From Roseiarcus sp050012775 (lineage in GTDB: Bacteria > Pseudomonadota > Alphaproteobacteria > Rhizobiales > Beijerinckiaceae), in NCBI GenBank assembly GCA_050012775.1, contig JBEKGN010000007.1, positions 1 to 64,000 on the forward strand: a DNA stretch of 64,000 nt, written 5' to 3'. The translations under genes and the position numbers were made by a program. Of the stretch, positions 42,769-51,472 are shown one piece after another. The stretch's first letter is position 1; each line of letters opens with the position of its first letter. The notes beneath the pieces were generated by a model. The model saw nothing but the letters and a program-made list of their open reading frames with translations, was not told the origin of the DNA and made no database searches.

Positions 42769-43378
42769 GTTGATGTGCCGCGTCGAGGTCGCGTAGCTAG
42801 AACGGCGTCGCGTCCTCCATTGGCACCAGAACTGCACGGGGGCCGACACCGCACGCGACGCCCGGTCGCTGTTTGTGCAGTTCAAAAGGGTTGGTCAGAT
42901 CGCCTCGATTACATGTCCGCTGGGAAGCGCGTTCCCGCGCTTCTGCGCATTTGGCCGACTGCCGCCCGACGTATGAAAAATCAGACGGGAATTTCAATAA
43001 CATAGGTGTTCGCAGTTTTATCCTGAGTGGTGCGCCAAAGTCTCTGATAAAATTCAACAGCTTGGCGCTTTTACCGGATGTCGTGCGTGGTGCGTCTCCA
43101 CTCGGTTTCCGCTATTTCGCTCTCGGTCGGCAGGCGTCCCCCAATTCGTCGACCGCAGGGGCGAAAAAGGGTTTAGCGCAATGGAAAACGCGCGATCGTT
43201 CAGCACGAGACGGGGCGAATTCGCGATCGTGCGAAGGGGCGCGCGTTTTCGCGTGGCGGCCGAGCGCCGACGCGCCGCTGCTCGCCGTCGAAGCCGTAAT
43301 TCCGTAATTCGATGACTTGGTCGCCGGACGGCTGAAATATGCGTCCGCTCGCCGTCCACGATTTCCCTCGCCGCGCCC
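42769..43378. other. 610 bp without a supported gene; contains a partial repeat copy
   Basis: Several short frames exist on both strands but none has a convincing start, domain or composition. The left half of the 40.3-kb repeat recurs at 42991-43039. Beyond it the sequence diverges. The stretch looks like decayed accessory DNA. Confidence 0.5.
42991..43039. repeat. Att-like / MITE-like element, left-half copy
   Basis: It is 44 of 49 bases identical to 40289-40337, in the same orientation, covering the GGTGTTCGCAG arm and the GCGCCAAA centre. The right arm is absent. Confidence 0.8.
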
Positions 43379-43693
43379 TCAGCGCCGGCCGCCCCGCCCC
43401 AAGCCTTGGATGCTCAGGCTGCCCCCCGGTTGCATTTCCAGACAGGTCAGCAATTCGACGTAGCTGAACGAAAACGCGGGGTCCTCGGCGCACGCCTCGT
43501 GCGCGTCCGGCGAATATTTCGTCCAATTCCGCCGCAACTGATCCCTCGCATCCTGTTCCTCGCGCAAGCAGCCGGCATAAGCGGTCGGTTGGTCCTCGGG
43601 AAGCGCGGCCGATCGCGCGCTCCGACAAATACTCTGCATATCGACCGTCGGCAGGGAGCCCGCGAACGCGAGCAAAAACACCATCGTCGTCAT
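43379..43693 (-). CDS. Small secreted Cys-containing protein, unknown
   Basis: A 104-residue exported protein with a signal peptide (MTTMVFLLAFAGSLPTVD), then a four-cysteine mature part: SICRSARSAALPEDQPTAYA, GCLREEQDARDQLRRNWTKY, EACAED and LLTCLEMQPGG. I recall similar small proteins in other Hyphomicrobiales but know no function. The ATG at 43693 follows GGAGGG; 11 more codons upstream are possible but spoil the signal peptide. It stands alone between gene-poor stretches. Confidence 0.7.
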   Translation of the reverse strand: MTTMVFLLAFAGSLPTVDMQSICRSARSAALPEDQPTAYAGCLREEQDARDQLRRNWTKYSPDAHEACAEDPAFSFSYVELLTCLEMQPGGSLSIQGLGRGGRR

Positions 43694-44272
43694 CGCCGAC
43701 CCTCCAGCGCGGCGCAAAAGCGTCAAGCTGCTTCATTGCGCCAAGCCGTATGTTTCGAGACCTTTCGCGAGATGACCCCTCAGCGCCGGCGATAGCTTTG
43801 AGGCGCATCAAGTCATCGGCGAAAAATGCATTTTCAAATCAACGAGCATTCGCGGCGTTGATCGGGGCTGACGACGGACCGTCGATCGGCGGTCTCTTCA
43901 TGGCGACAAATCCTGATCTCGCCAGATGCGCCCGACAAGCCGCGTGGCGACGCCCCCGCTATCGCCCTTCGCGGCGGCGAGACCATCGGCGGCGGCAGGC
44001 GCGAGGCGATCGGGCGCGTCGGTCATGGCGTCACGTTAGCGCGACGGCGAGAACAGGACAAATACATCGCCGAACGTTTGCTGAGGATCTAAGCCCAGCC
44101 AGCTTGCGCCTGTGACATCTCGCCGCACTTATGGGGGAATGCGCGGGTTAACCCGCTTCCGCGCACTGGAATTAACGGCGCCGAAACGGCGCGCCGCCAG
44201 ATTGACGCTATCCCAAGCAGCGTCGCGCTCGACGCGGAGTGGACACATCATTCTTCTAGCTGGAGACGAGCC
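43694..44272. other. 579 bp without a recognisable gene
   Basis: I see no domain, RNA gene or convincing start here. The right end (44.1-44.27 kb) should hold the promoter of the Flp pilin gene, and the left end that of the small secreted protein. A stretch near 43970-44030 has the look of a decayed coding sequence, but nothing can be named. Confidence 0.45.
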
Positions 44273-44437
44273 GTGATCAAGTCTCTCAAAATATTCGTCG
44301 CCGACGAGTCCGGCGCCACCGCGATCGAATACGCGCTGATCGCTTCGTTGATCGCCGTCTTCATCATCGGTTCCTTGCAGGTTCTCGGCACCAGCCTGAG
44401 CAGCGAGTTCACCGAAGTCAGCAATGCCCTCCATTAG
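44273..44437 (+). CDS. Flp/Fap-type pilin
   Basis: A 54-residue type IVb pilin subunit, starting with GTG at 44273 after GGAG. It reads MIKSLKIFVADESGATAIEY, then ALIASLIAVFIIGSLQVLGT and a short polar tail ending NALH. The prepilin site G-A-T-A-I-E-Y with Glu at +5 and the following hydrophobic helix are diagnostic of Flp pilins (Tad pili, adhesion). No cpa/tad genes lie in the window, so this is an orphan pilin gene. Such genes are often missed because of size. Confidence 0.92.
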   Translation: MIKSLKIFVADESGATAIEYALIASLIAVFIIGSLQVLGTSLSSEFTEVSNALH

Positions 44438-44787
44438 GCGCAAAAGTGGACTGCGACCCCTTGGCGAGACCCGCCAATTGAGGGACACGGTCTCCCAGGA
44501 GGGAGCATTTTGGATCAAGCGCGGCCTGTCTCGCTTTCGGGGCCCACTCCTCGTCGAGTCGAGACCGCGAGAAAGGCGCCCTTCCGAAAATTTCAGGCCG
44601 CCGCGACAGCATCGCGCCACGCGCTCGTCGCCACGGCGCCAAGCGTGCGCTGGGCTTGAGCCGGGGTTCGATGGCCTTGGACGTTGAAAGTGTCGCAGAC
44701 GGCGCCGGCTTTTTCCTTTTTTTTGAGCGTGCGCCGTTCTTGCTGAACGTGCTATATTGATCTGCATTGAAATTCTTGGAGGGGAGC
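44438..44787. other. 350 bp without a recognisable gene
   Basis: An 87-codon frame starting inside the pilin 3' end is Arg-rich and looks spurious. The right end is T-rich (44715-44730) and probably contains the promoter of the following small secreted protein gene. No hairpin with a U-tract was found behind the pilin. Confidence 0.45.
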
Positions 44788-45021
44788 ATGAAACCGAATC
44801 GTATTGCATTGGCGTTGGTTGGCGGCCTTTCTGTTTTTGGCGGTCTCGCCATCGTCGCCTCGACGCCGGCCGACGCCTGGTATTGTTCGGCAAAGGGCAC
44901 AACGGGCGCCACCGGCTGGGGCACCTCGGGAAATCTGGCGTCCGCGCGAAACATAGCTCTGCGTGAGTGCGCCGTGCAAACGCCGCGCGGCGCCAGATGC
45001 CTCATCATGTATTGCAAGTAA
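44788..45021 (+). CDS. Small secreted protein, DUF4189-like
   Basis: A 77-residue exported protein with a signal peptide ending ADA (about residue 29). The mature domain WYCSAKGTTGATGWGTSGNL and SARNIALRECAVQTPRGARC, then LIMYCK, has four cysteines. The pattern A-R-x-x-A-L-x-x-C resembles the short DUF4189 fold. The ATG at 44788 has an excellent GGAGGGGAG ribosome site, so the earlier in-frame ATG is not used. A GC-rich hairpin with a T-tract lies 48 bases downstream. Function unknown. Confidence 0.75.
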   Translation: MKPNRIALALVGGLSVFGGLAIVASTPADAWYCSAKGTTGATGWGTSGNLASARNIALRECAVQTPRGARCLIMYCK

Positions 45022-45069
45022 GCGCGGCGACGAAACGTCGCAGTGGACGGCGCTGGCAAGTTCGGAATG

Positions 45070-45104
45070 TCGCCCCCCGCAAATCGCCGGGGGCGATTTC
45101 TTGT
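45070..45104 (+). terminator. Intrinsic terminator behind the DUF4189-like gene
   Basis: An 8-bp GC-rich stem (TCGCCCCC at 45070-45077 with GGGGGCGA at 45089-45096) is followed by TTTCTTGTT on the plus strand. It lies about 50 bases behind the stop codon of the small secreted protein. Confidence 0.75.
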
Positions 45105-45105
45105 T

Positions 45106-45458
45106 CATGTCGCCTTCCTCTTCTCGGCGCGGTATGTTTCGAGATGATTTGGCCGCGCCGATGGCGAGGCGGCGCGTCCCACGGCGCCCCCAACGTCGCT
45201 GCGGACATGGGAAAAGCGGCTCTGCCCCTCACTGCGTTCGTCACGCCGGCTTGCGCGGCGGCGAGCGCCGCGCTCTGCGAACCATAGGCCGGATTCAGGG
45301 ACAGTGCGTGAGGTCGACGCAGCAGGGGTTTTCGCGCGCATCGCCTTCGCTGTTCGAGCCTATCGAACTGCGCGGAATCCGCGCTCAAAAACCTAATTTA
45401 TTGTCAATTAACCATTCCGCTACGCTTGCGCCCTATCTTTCCCGACAGTGAAAAGTGA
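45106..45458. other. About 350 bp upstream of glgA without a gene
   Basis: No domain-bearing frame is present. The last 60 bases (45395-45440) are AT-rich and are the probable glgA promoter region. Short frames on both strands look random. Confidence 0.45.
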
Positions 45459-47018
45459 GTGCGGGAAGTGTTCGTGATCAAGCCGGCCGCCGTCGCAACC
45501 ATAAGCGTCCCGACGAGAGACCCCAGACCGGCGAGCCCGCGCGAAACGGCGCGCATCGTCCCGCTGACGCCGCCGCGCCCGCGCGTGCTGTTCGTCACCT
45601 CCGAAATGAGCGATTTCGTGCAAGTCGGCGGTCTCGGCGCCGTTTCGGCGTCGCTGCCGCGCGCGCTCGGGCGATACGGCGACGTGCGCGTGATGCTGCC
45701 CGGCTATCGACAGGTGCTCCATCGCGCGCGCGCGATGGATATCGTGGCGCATCTGCCCGGCTTGGGCGCTATCCCTCCCTGCTCCATCGGCATGACGAGG
45801 CTCGACGACGGCCTGATCGTCTATGTCGTGCTGTGCGAGGAGCTCTTCAAACGGGACGGCTCCCCCTACGCCGACGCGGGCGGCGCCGACTTTGCCGACA
45901 ACGACCTGCGCTTCGCGCGCCTGAGTCTCGCCGCCGCGCAAATGGCCCAGCGCGGCTGCGACGATTGGAAACCCGCCAGCCTGCATTTGAACGACTGGCA
46001 GACGGCCCTGGCGGCTGGCTATCTCGCCTGGAACGCCATCGACGCGCCGGCGCTGCTGTCGGTCCATAATCTCGCCCACCAGGGACTTTTCGAGGCCTCG
46101 CGAATGAGGGCGCTCGGCATTCCCTCGCAGGCGTTCACGATGCAGGGCGTCGAATTCTTCGGCCGCGTTTCCTTCCTCAAGGCCGGATTGAACTACGCCG
46201 CGCAGGTCGCCACCGTCAGCGCGACCTACGCCGAAGAAATCACGCGCCCGGAATTCGGTTGCGGACTCGACGGCCTGTTGCTGGAGCGCGCCTCGCAAGG
46301 CCGCCTGACCGGCATCGTCAACGGCGTCGACGAGTCGTGGGATCCGCGACAAGACCGAAAATGCCCCTATCTCTACGACCCGCAACGCTGGAAAGGCCGC
46401 TACGCCGATTACGTCCGCGGCATGTTCGGATTGTCCCTGTCGCGCGCGCCGTTGTTTTCGTTCGTGTCGCGCCTCGTCCATCAAAAGGGCGCCGATCTCG
46501 TCCTCCAAGCGGGCGAACTGATCGCCGAACTCGGCGGACAGCTCGTCGTCATGGGGCTGGGAGAGCCGAAGATGGAGGCCGCATTCGCCGCGCTTGGGAA
46601 GCGCCGCCGCGACGCCGTCGGCGTTCGCGTCGGCTTCGATGCGGAGGATGCGCGCGCCCTGTTCGCGGGCAGCGATTTCGTTCTCATGCCGTCGCGTTTC
46701 GAACCCTGCGGACTGAGCCAGATGTACGCCCAGCGTTTCGGCGCGATCCCGATCGCCTGTCGCACCGGCGGTCTCAGCGAAACGATCCACGACGGGAAGA
46801 CCGGATTTCTGTTCGAGCAGCCCGACGTCGCGGACCTCGACGAGGCGATCCGTCGCGGGTTTGAGGTCTACGCCTCGAACAAACGCCTCGCCGAACTGCG
46901 CCGCGCCGCCATGGCGCTGAAGTTCGACTGGGACGAGTCGGCGCGTCGTTACGCCGCGATCTATCGCGCGCTCGAAAATTCGCGCGCCGGCAAGGCCGAG
47001 GCGCGGCCGTCGCGATAA
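45459..47018 (+). CDS. glgA: Glycogen synthase (GT5)
   Basis: A 519-residue glycosyltransferase that elongates alpha-1,4-glucan from ADP-glucose. The GT5 fold is clear: RVLFVTSEMSDFVQVGGLGA (42-61), SLHLNDWQTALAAGYLAW, SVHNLAHQG, GIVNGVDESWDP, RLVHQKGADLVLQAG, and the catalytic PSRFEPCGLSQMYAQRFG, then CRTGGLSETI. The ADP-glucose motif KxGGL has Gln (Gln55) in place of the invariant Lys, which is unusual. The GTG at 45459 is the most upstream start; the first 40 residues are an extra Pro-rich leader. No other glg gene is adjacent. Confidence 0.92.
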   Translation: MREVFVIKPAAVATISVPTRDPRPASPRETARIVPLTPPRPRVLFVTSEMSDFVQVGGLGAVSASLPRALGRYGDVRVMLPGYRQVLHRARAMDIVAHLPGLGAIPPCSIGMTRLDDGLIVYVVLCEELFKRDGSPYADAGGADFADNDLRFARLSLAAAQMAQRGCDDWKPASLHLNDWQTALAAGYLAWNAIDAPALLSVHNLAHQGLFEASRMRALGIPSQAFTMQGVEFFGRVSFLKAGLNYAAQVATVSATYAEEITRPEFGCGLDGLLLERASQGRLTGIVNGVDESWDPRQDRKCPYLYDPQRWKGRYADYVRGMFGLSLSRAPLFSFVSRLVHQKGADLVLQAGELIAELGGQLVVMGLGEPKMEAAFAALGKRRRDAVGVRVGFDAEDARALFAGSDFVLMPSRFEPCGLSQMYAQRFGAIPIACRTGGLSETIHDGKTGFLFEQPDVADLDEAIRRGFEVYASNKRLAELRRAAMALKFDWDESARRYAAIYRALENSRAGKAEARPSR

Positions 47019-47045
47019 ACGGTCGCGGCCCGGCTCCGCGAAAGG

Positions 47046-47759
47046 TCATTTGGCCTCGAGCGCGTCGATCAGACTTTGCGCCGCGCCAAATTCGCGAAGC
47101 TTCGTCGTCGGAATGGCGACGACATCCGCGCAGGCCTGCATCGCACGGGGAAGGCTGACGGTCTGCATCGCGAGGCCCTTGGCCTTGGCGTCCGGCCAGA
47201 GAACGAAATTCAGGTCGCCGGTCGTCAAAGCCTCCTTGCAGTCGGGATCCAGGCTTTTGCCGAGCCCCTCGACATAGAAAGCGCTGAGCGCCTTCGAGCC
47301 GACAACGCCAATTTTCGCGCCATCTTCCGCCGTGTCGAGAGACGACGTCTCGACGATCGGCTTCGGCAGCAGCTTGGCCCAGTCCACGGGATTGCCGGTA
47401 GTGAGGTCGTAGACGAGCGCGAAGCCCGAGGAATCCGGATGCGCGCCGCCGCAATAAACGGAGTCGGACACGAGATAGCTGAGATAGCGCGGGCCGCGCA
47501 TGGTGACGGCGATCGAGCGCGACCACTCGGCGTCCTTGGACGTAACGCAATCCGCCCTCGCCTTGCGGACGCGATTGTCGAGCCTGACAAGAGCGGCGTT
47601 GATCTTGTCGGCGGTCGCGTCGTGCGCGTCGAGCTTGGGGAAGGCCGCGACGTCTTTGGCGAGCGGCGCCGGAGAGGTTAGAGTGACGCCGGCGTCCCCG
47701 GCCCGCGCCGCGCCGGTCAGCAATGCCAAAGCCAGAATGGATTCCTTGAGGCGGCGCAT
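47046..47759 (-). CDS. Secreted DUF3298/RsiV-like protein
   Basis: A 237-residue exported protein: a signal peptide (MRRLKESILALALLTGAARA), then SIAVTMRGPRYLSYLVSDSV, YCGGAHPDSSGFALVYDLTT and GNPVDWAKLL. The G-G-A-H-P-x-x-x then Y-D-L-x-T-G combination is characteristic of DUF3298 domains (RsiV/PdaC group), which bind lysozyme or act on cell-wall polymers in other bacteria. Which of these applies cannot be said. It converges on glgA and is divergent from the epimerase. Confidence 0.75.
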   Translation of the reverse strand: MRRLKESILALALLTGAARAGDAGVTLTSPAPLAKDVAAFPKLDAHDATADKINAALVRLDNRVRKARADCVTSKDAEWSRSIAVTMRGPRYLSYLVSDSVYCGGAHPDSSGFALVYDLTTGNPVDWAKLLPKPIVETSSLDTAEDGAKIGVVGSKALSAFYVEGLGKSLDPDCKEALTTGDLNFVLWPDAKAKGLAMQTVSLPRAMQACADVVAIPTTKLREFGAAQSLIDALEAK

Positions 47760-47868
47760 GCGGCAAGTCTCGCTTTTGATGAAATGATGGGCGAACGATC
47801 ACGCTATCGTCGATGTCTTTATAGGATTGATGACCGGAATAGGATTGCTGACCGGAGCGAGGCGAGCG

Positions 47869-48816
47869 ATGAGTGACGAGATCGCGATTTTCGGCTTCGG
47901 GCCGGTGGGGCGCGCGACGGCGGAAATTCTGCGCGCGCAGGGCCGCGCGGTGCGGATCGCGCAGCGCAAGGAGCCAGAGAATCCGCCGGCGGGCGCCGCC
48001 TTCGTCCGCTGCGACGCGCTCGACGGGGAGTCGGTGCGCGCCGCCGCGCGCGGCGCCGCCCAGGTCGTGCTCGCCGTCGGCTTTCCCTATCTCGGCGCCG
48101 TCTGGCGCGAGGCCTGGCCGCGAGCGATGACGAATTTCGTCGAGGCCTGCGCGGCGACGGGCGCGCGCCTCCTGTTCGTCGACAATCTCTACATGTACGG
48201 GCCGCAAACGGCGCCGCTCAGCGAGACGACGCCGATGATTCCCTACGGCGTCAAGCCGGCGGCGCGGGTCGAGGTCACGCGAATCTGGATGGCGGCGAGC
48301 GAGGCGGGGCGGCTCCGCGTCGCGGCGCTGCGCGCTCCCGATTTTTACGGGCCCGGCGCCGCGCAGTCGCATCTGGGCGAGACGGCGTTCGGCGCGCTGG
48401 CGAAAGGCAAGGCCGCGAGCGTGATCGGCTCACCCGACACGCCCCATGATTTCGCCTATGTCCCGGATTTCGCGCGCGCCGTCGTCACCCTGCTCGATGC
48501 GCCGGACGACGCTTTCGGCCAGGCCTGGCACGTTCCCTGCGCGCCGACGCGGACGCCGCGCGAAATCCTCGCGCTCGGCGCGGCGGCGCTCGGCGTGAAG
48601 CCGCGCGTCTCCGGCCTGCCGATTTGGGCGCTCGGGCCGCTCGGACTGTTCGTTCCCGTCCTGCGCGAAATGCGCGAAATGCGGTTTCAGTGGGACCGGC
48701 CCTACCGCGTCGACTCGAGCCGCTTCGCCAAGCGGTTCTGGGCCGACGCGACGCCATTCGAGGTCGGCGCGCCCGCGACCGCGCTGTGGTTCCGCGATCG
48801 CGGGCGCGCGTCCTGA
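47869..48816 (+). CDS. NAD-dependent epimerase/dehydratase family protein
   Basis: A 315-residue SDR-type Rossmann protein. The nucleotide-binding loop is IAIFGFGPVGRATAEIL (about 4-20), followed by LLFVDNLYMYGPQTAPLSET, an atypical active-site region with Tyr, and RVAALRAPDFYGPGAAQSHL and HDFAYVPDFARAVVTLLDAP. The canonical YxxxK is not clearly present, so it may be an atypical SDR. The ATG at 47869 follows GGAGCGAGG. Substrate unknown. It is followed 80 bases later by a FemAB-like gene on the same strand. Confidence 0.88.
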   Translation: MSDEIAIFGFGPVGRATAEILRAQGRAVRIAQRKEPENPPAGAAFVRCDALDGESVRAAARGAAQVVLAVGFPYLGAVWREAWPRAMTNFVEACAATGARLLFVDNLYMYGPQTAPLSETTPMIPYGVKPAARVEVTRIWMAASEAGRLRVAALRAPDFYGPGAAQSHLGETAFGALAKGKAASVIGSPDTPHDFAYVPDFARAVVTLLDAPDDAFGQAWHVPCAPTRTPREILALGAAALGVKPRVSGLPIWALGPLGLFVPVLREMREMRFQWDRPYRVDSSRFAKRFWADATPFEVGAPATALWFRDRGRAS

Positions 48817-48896
48817 ACGGCGCGGCGGTTTCGGCCTTGGCGCGCGGCGTCGGCGCGCTATGATGGCGGCGCGCCTCCCTTCGCCGCAAAGCATCG

Positions 48897-50081
48897 ATGA
48901 CCGCCGCCCTCGCCATCCGCACCGTCCAAGCCATCGCCGAGGTCGCCGCCGGGGCCTGGGACGCCTGCGCCAATCCGCCCGCGCCCGCCGACGGCGCGGC
49001 CGACGGCGAGCGGTTCAATCCCTTCATCGCGCATGCGTTTCTCCTGGCGCTGGAGCAGTCGCGCTCGGTGGGCGGGCGTTCGGGCTGGACGCCCGCGCAT
49101 GTGCTCGTCGAAGAGGCCGGCGGCCGGCTCGTCGCGGCGGCGCCGACTTACCTGAAAGCCCATAGCCAGGGGGAATATGTCTTCGACCATAGCTGGGCGG
49201 AGGCCTATCAGCGCGCGGGGGGGCGCTATTACCCCAAGCTGCAGGTCGCCGTTCCCTTCACGCCAGTGACCGGCCGGCGGCTGCTCGTCGCGCCGGAGGC
49301 GCCCGAAGGCGCCCAAGAGGCGCTGATCGCGGGGTTGCGCGCGCTGCGCGAGGCGGCCGGCGCCTCGTCGATTCATGTCACCTTCCCCGATCGCGGCGAC
49401 AGCGATGTCCTCGAGCGCGCCGGTTTCGTGTCGCGCACGGGCGAGCAATTTCATTTCGTCAACGAAGGCTATCGCGATTTCGACGATTTTCTCGCCGCGC
49501 TCGCCTCTCGCAAGCGCAAGGCGATCAAACGCGAGCGCCGCGAGGCCCTCGGCGACGACATCTCCGTCGAACTCCTTACGGGAAGCGAGATAAAATCAAT
49601 GCATTGGGACGCTTTCTTTGCATTTTACATGGACACCGGGTCGCGTAAATGGGGCCGGCCCTACCTGACCCGCGCGTTCTTCGATCGCGTCGGCGCGAGC
49701 ATGGCGGCGCGCATATTGCTGGTCATGGCCAAGCGCGCGGGGCGTTACATCGCGGGCGCGATCAACTTTCTCGGCGACGACGCGCTCTACGGGCGCAACT
49801 GGGGCGCGATCGAGGAGCGGCCGTTTCTGCATTTCGAAGTTTGCTATTATCAAGCGATCGAGTTCGCGATAAGGCGCGGCCTCAAGCGCGTCGAGGCGGG
49901 CGCGCAGGGAGAGCATAAATTGGCGCGCGGCTATCGTCCGGTCCCCACCTATTCCGCGCATGAATTCGCCGACCCGCGCTTTCAGCAGGCCGTGGCGGCC
50001 TATCTCGCGCGCGAGCGCGCCGCCGTCGACGAAGCGCTCGCCGAATACGCCGAACAACTCCCTTTCCGGCGGGAGAGCTGA
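48897..50081 (+). CDS. FemAB-like N-acyltransferase (DUF482 / GNAT-type)
   Basis: A 394-residue protein of the DUF482 group (peptidoglycan-biosynthesis or GNAT-like N-acyltransferase). Typical blocks are FNPFIAHAFLLALEQSRSVG (about 40), YVFDHSWAEAYQRAGGRYYP followed by K-L-Q-V-A-V-P-F-T-P, SSIHVTFPDRGDSDVLERAG, FVSRTGEQFHFVNEGYRDFD and GYRPVPTYSAHEF near the end. Length is normal. The acceptor substrate is not known. It heads a run of short-spaced plus-strand genes with the HIT protein (32 bases downstream). Confidence 0.9.
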   Translation: MTAALAIRTVQAIAEVAAGAWDACANPPAPADGAADGERFNPFIAHAFLLALEQSRSVGGRSGWTPAHVLVEEAGGRLVAAAPTYLKAHSQGEYVFDHSWAEAYQRAGGRYYPKLQVAVPFTPVTGRRLLVAPEAPEGAQEALIAGLRALREAAGASSIHVTFPDRGDSDVLERAGFVSRTGEQFHFVNEGYRDFDDFLAALASRKRKAIKRERREALGDDISVELLTGSEIKSMHWDAFFAFYMDTGSRKWGRPYLTRAFFDRVGASMAARILLVMAKRAGRYIAGAINFLGDDALYGRNWGAIEERPFLHFEVCYYQAIEFAIRRGLKRVEAGAQGEHKLARGYRPVPTYSAHEFADPRFQQAVAAYLARERAAVDEALAEYAEQLPFRRES

Positions 50082-50113
50082 CGCCCGCCGAGCCGATCCT
50101 TCCTGGAGAGCCC

Positions 50114-50545
50114 ATGACCCCGTATTACGATCCCAACAACATTTTCGCCAAGATCCTGCGCGGCGAGGCGCCTTGCGTGCGCGTCGCCGAGGACGAGTTT
50201 TCGCTCGCCTTCATGGACATCATGCCGCGCGCCGACGGCCATGTCCTGGTCGTCCCCAAGACGCCGGCGCGCAACCTTCTCGATATCGCGCCCGCCGAGC
50301 TCGCGCGCTTCATGCCGTCGGTCCAGCGCATCGCGCTGGCCGTCAAAACCGGCATGGCGGCCGACGGAATCGTCGTGCAGCAGTTCAACGAAAGCGCCGG
50401 CGGGCAGATCGTGTTCCATCTGCATTTTCACGTGTTGCCGCGCTGGAGCGGCGTCGCGTTGCGCCCGCCCGGCGGCCCGATGCTCGCGGCCGACGCGCTC
50501 GAAATCCACGCCGCCAAGATTCGCGCCGCGGTGAACGCGGGCTGA
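50114..50545 (+). CDS. HIT-family nucleotide hydrolase/transferase
   Basis: A 143-residue histidine-triad protein. It starts YYDPNNIFAKILRGEAPCVR, carries FMDIMPRADGHVLVVPK, and has the catalytic triad His102/His104/His106 in FHLHFHVLPR. This is the Hint/HinT branch, which hydrolyses nucleoside phosphoramidates. Length is normal, and a GGAG ribosome site precedes the ATG. It lies between the FemAB-like and DUF1614 genes. Confidence 0.95.
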   Translation: MTPYYDPNNIFAKILRGEAPCVRVAEDEFSLAFMDIMPRADGHVLVVPKTPARNLLDIAPAELARFMPSVQRIALAVKTGMAADGIVVQQFNESAGGQIVFHLHFHVLPRWSGVALRPPGGPMLAADALEIHAAKIRAAVNAG

Positions 50546-50606
50546 GCGCGGCGCCCGTGAGTAAGGAGGCGCCGCGCCCGGCGCCGCCCAAGCATTCGAG
50601 GCGCCC

Positions 50607-51311
50607 ATGCATTCGAGCCACCTGCATTATTTTCCCGCGCCGATCCTGCTGCTTTTGCTGCTCGGCGCGGCCATCCTCGGCCTGCTGCTGGCGCTGCAGA
50701 TCGGCCTCCTCAACAGCGCCTATCGTCGTCTCGGACTGGAGCCGCGCGTCGCGATGCTGGTGTTGTTCGGCTCGCTGATCGGCGGCTATATCAACATCCC
50801 GATCGCGCGGCTGCCCGAGGCGCATCTGGCGCCAGCCCCCTCCGCCGACCCCTTCGGCATGCCCTATGCCGTCCCGCAGGGCGTGGACTGGCCCGGCACG
50901 ATCCTCGCCATCAATGTCGGCGGCGCGCTGATTCCGATCCTGCTGTCGATCTATCTCGTCGTCCACTATCGCATCTTCGCTTTGAGCGCGGTGGCGACGG
51001 CGGTCGTGGCGGTCGTCGTCCATCAGCTCGCGACGCCGATCCCCGGCGTCGGCATTGCGGTGCCGATGATCGTGCCGCCGCTCCTGGCGGCGCTGGTCGC
51101 GGTGCTGCTGTCGCGCCAATACGCCGCGCCGCTCGCCTATGTCGGCGGCAGCCTCGGCGTGCTGATCGGCGCCGACCTCAGCAATCTCGGGACATTGCAG
51201 ACCCTGGGCGCGCCGGTCGCCTCGATCGGCGGCGCGGGAACCTTCGACGGCGTGTTCCTGACCGGCATCGTCGCGGTGCTGCTGTCCGGGCTGGGCGGGC
51301 GGCGGGCGTGA
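50607..51311 (+). CDS. DUF1614 family membrane protein
   Basis: A 234-residue integral membrane protein with about seven hydrophobic segments, matching DUF1614: HYFPAPILLLLLLGAAILG at the start, MLVLFGSLIGGYINIPIAR (about 50-68), ILAINVGGALIPILLSIYLV (about 100-119), and a late GVLIGADLSNLGTLQ, then ASIGGAGTFDGVFLTGIVAV. Function unknown; possibly a transporter. The ATG follows GAGG. It is the last plus-strand gene before a lower-GC segment. Confidence 0.88.
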   Translation: MHSSHLHYFPAPILLLLLLGAAILGLLLALQIGLLNSAYRRLGLEPRVAMLVLFGSLIGGYINIPIARLPEAHLAPAPSADPFGMPYAVPQGVDWPGTILAINVGGALIPILLSIYLVVHYRIFALSAVATAVVAVVVHQLATPIPGVGIAVPMIVPPLLAALVAVLLSRQYAAPLAYVGGSLGVLIGADLSNLGTLQTLGAPVASIGGAGTFDGVFLTGIVAVLLSGLGGRRA

Positions 51312-51472
51312 GGGGCGGCGGATCGGCGGGTTTGCGATCGTGCCGACATCGACCTCTCGCAAGAATTCGTGGCCGGGCCACTGACGGAAAAATCCCGCTG
51401 ACTAACGATATGGCGCAGTTCGCATCACCGTAACCCGCGCGCATTCGGATGTCGTCGGGCTTTGCGCGATGA

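Noticed and set aside
37720..43039. A complete integrative element at tRNA-Glu
   Set aside because: No integrase, excisionase or transfer gene is present and the repeats are degenerate; only a remnant can be argued.
43054..43359. A 101-codon minus-strand frame
   Set aside because: No start signal, domain or sensible composition; lies in decayed-looking DNA.
45420..46790. A 456-codon minus-strand frame
   Set aside because: Antisense of glgA; no recognisable domain or start.
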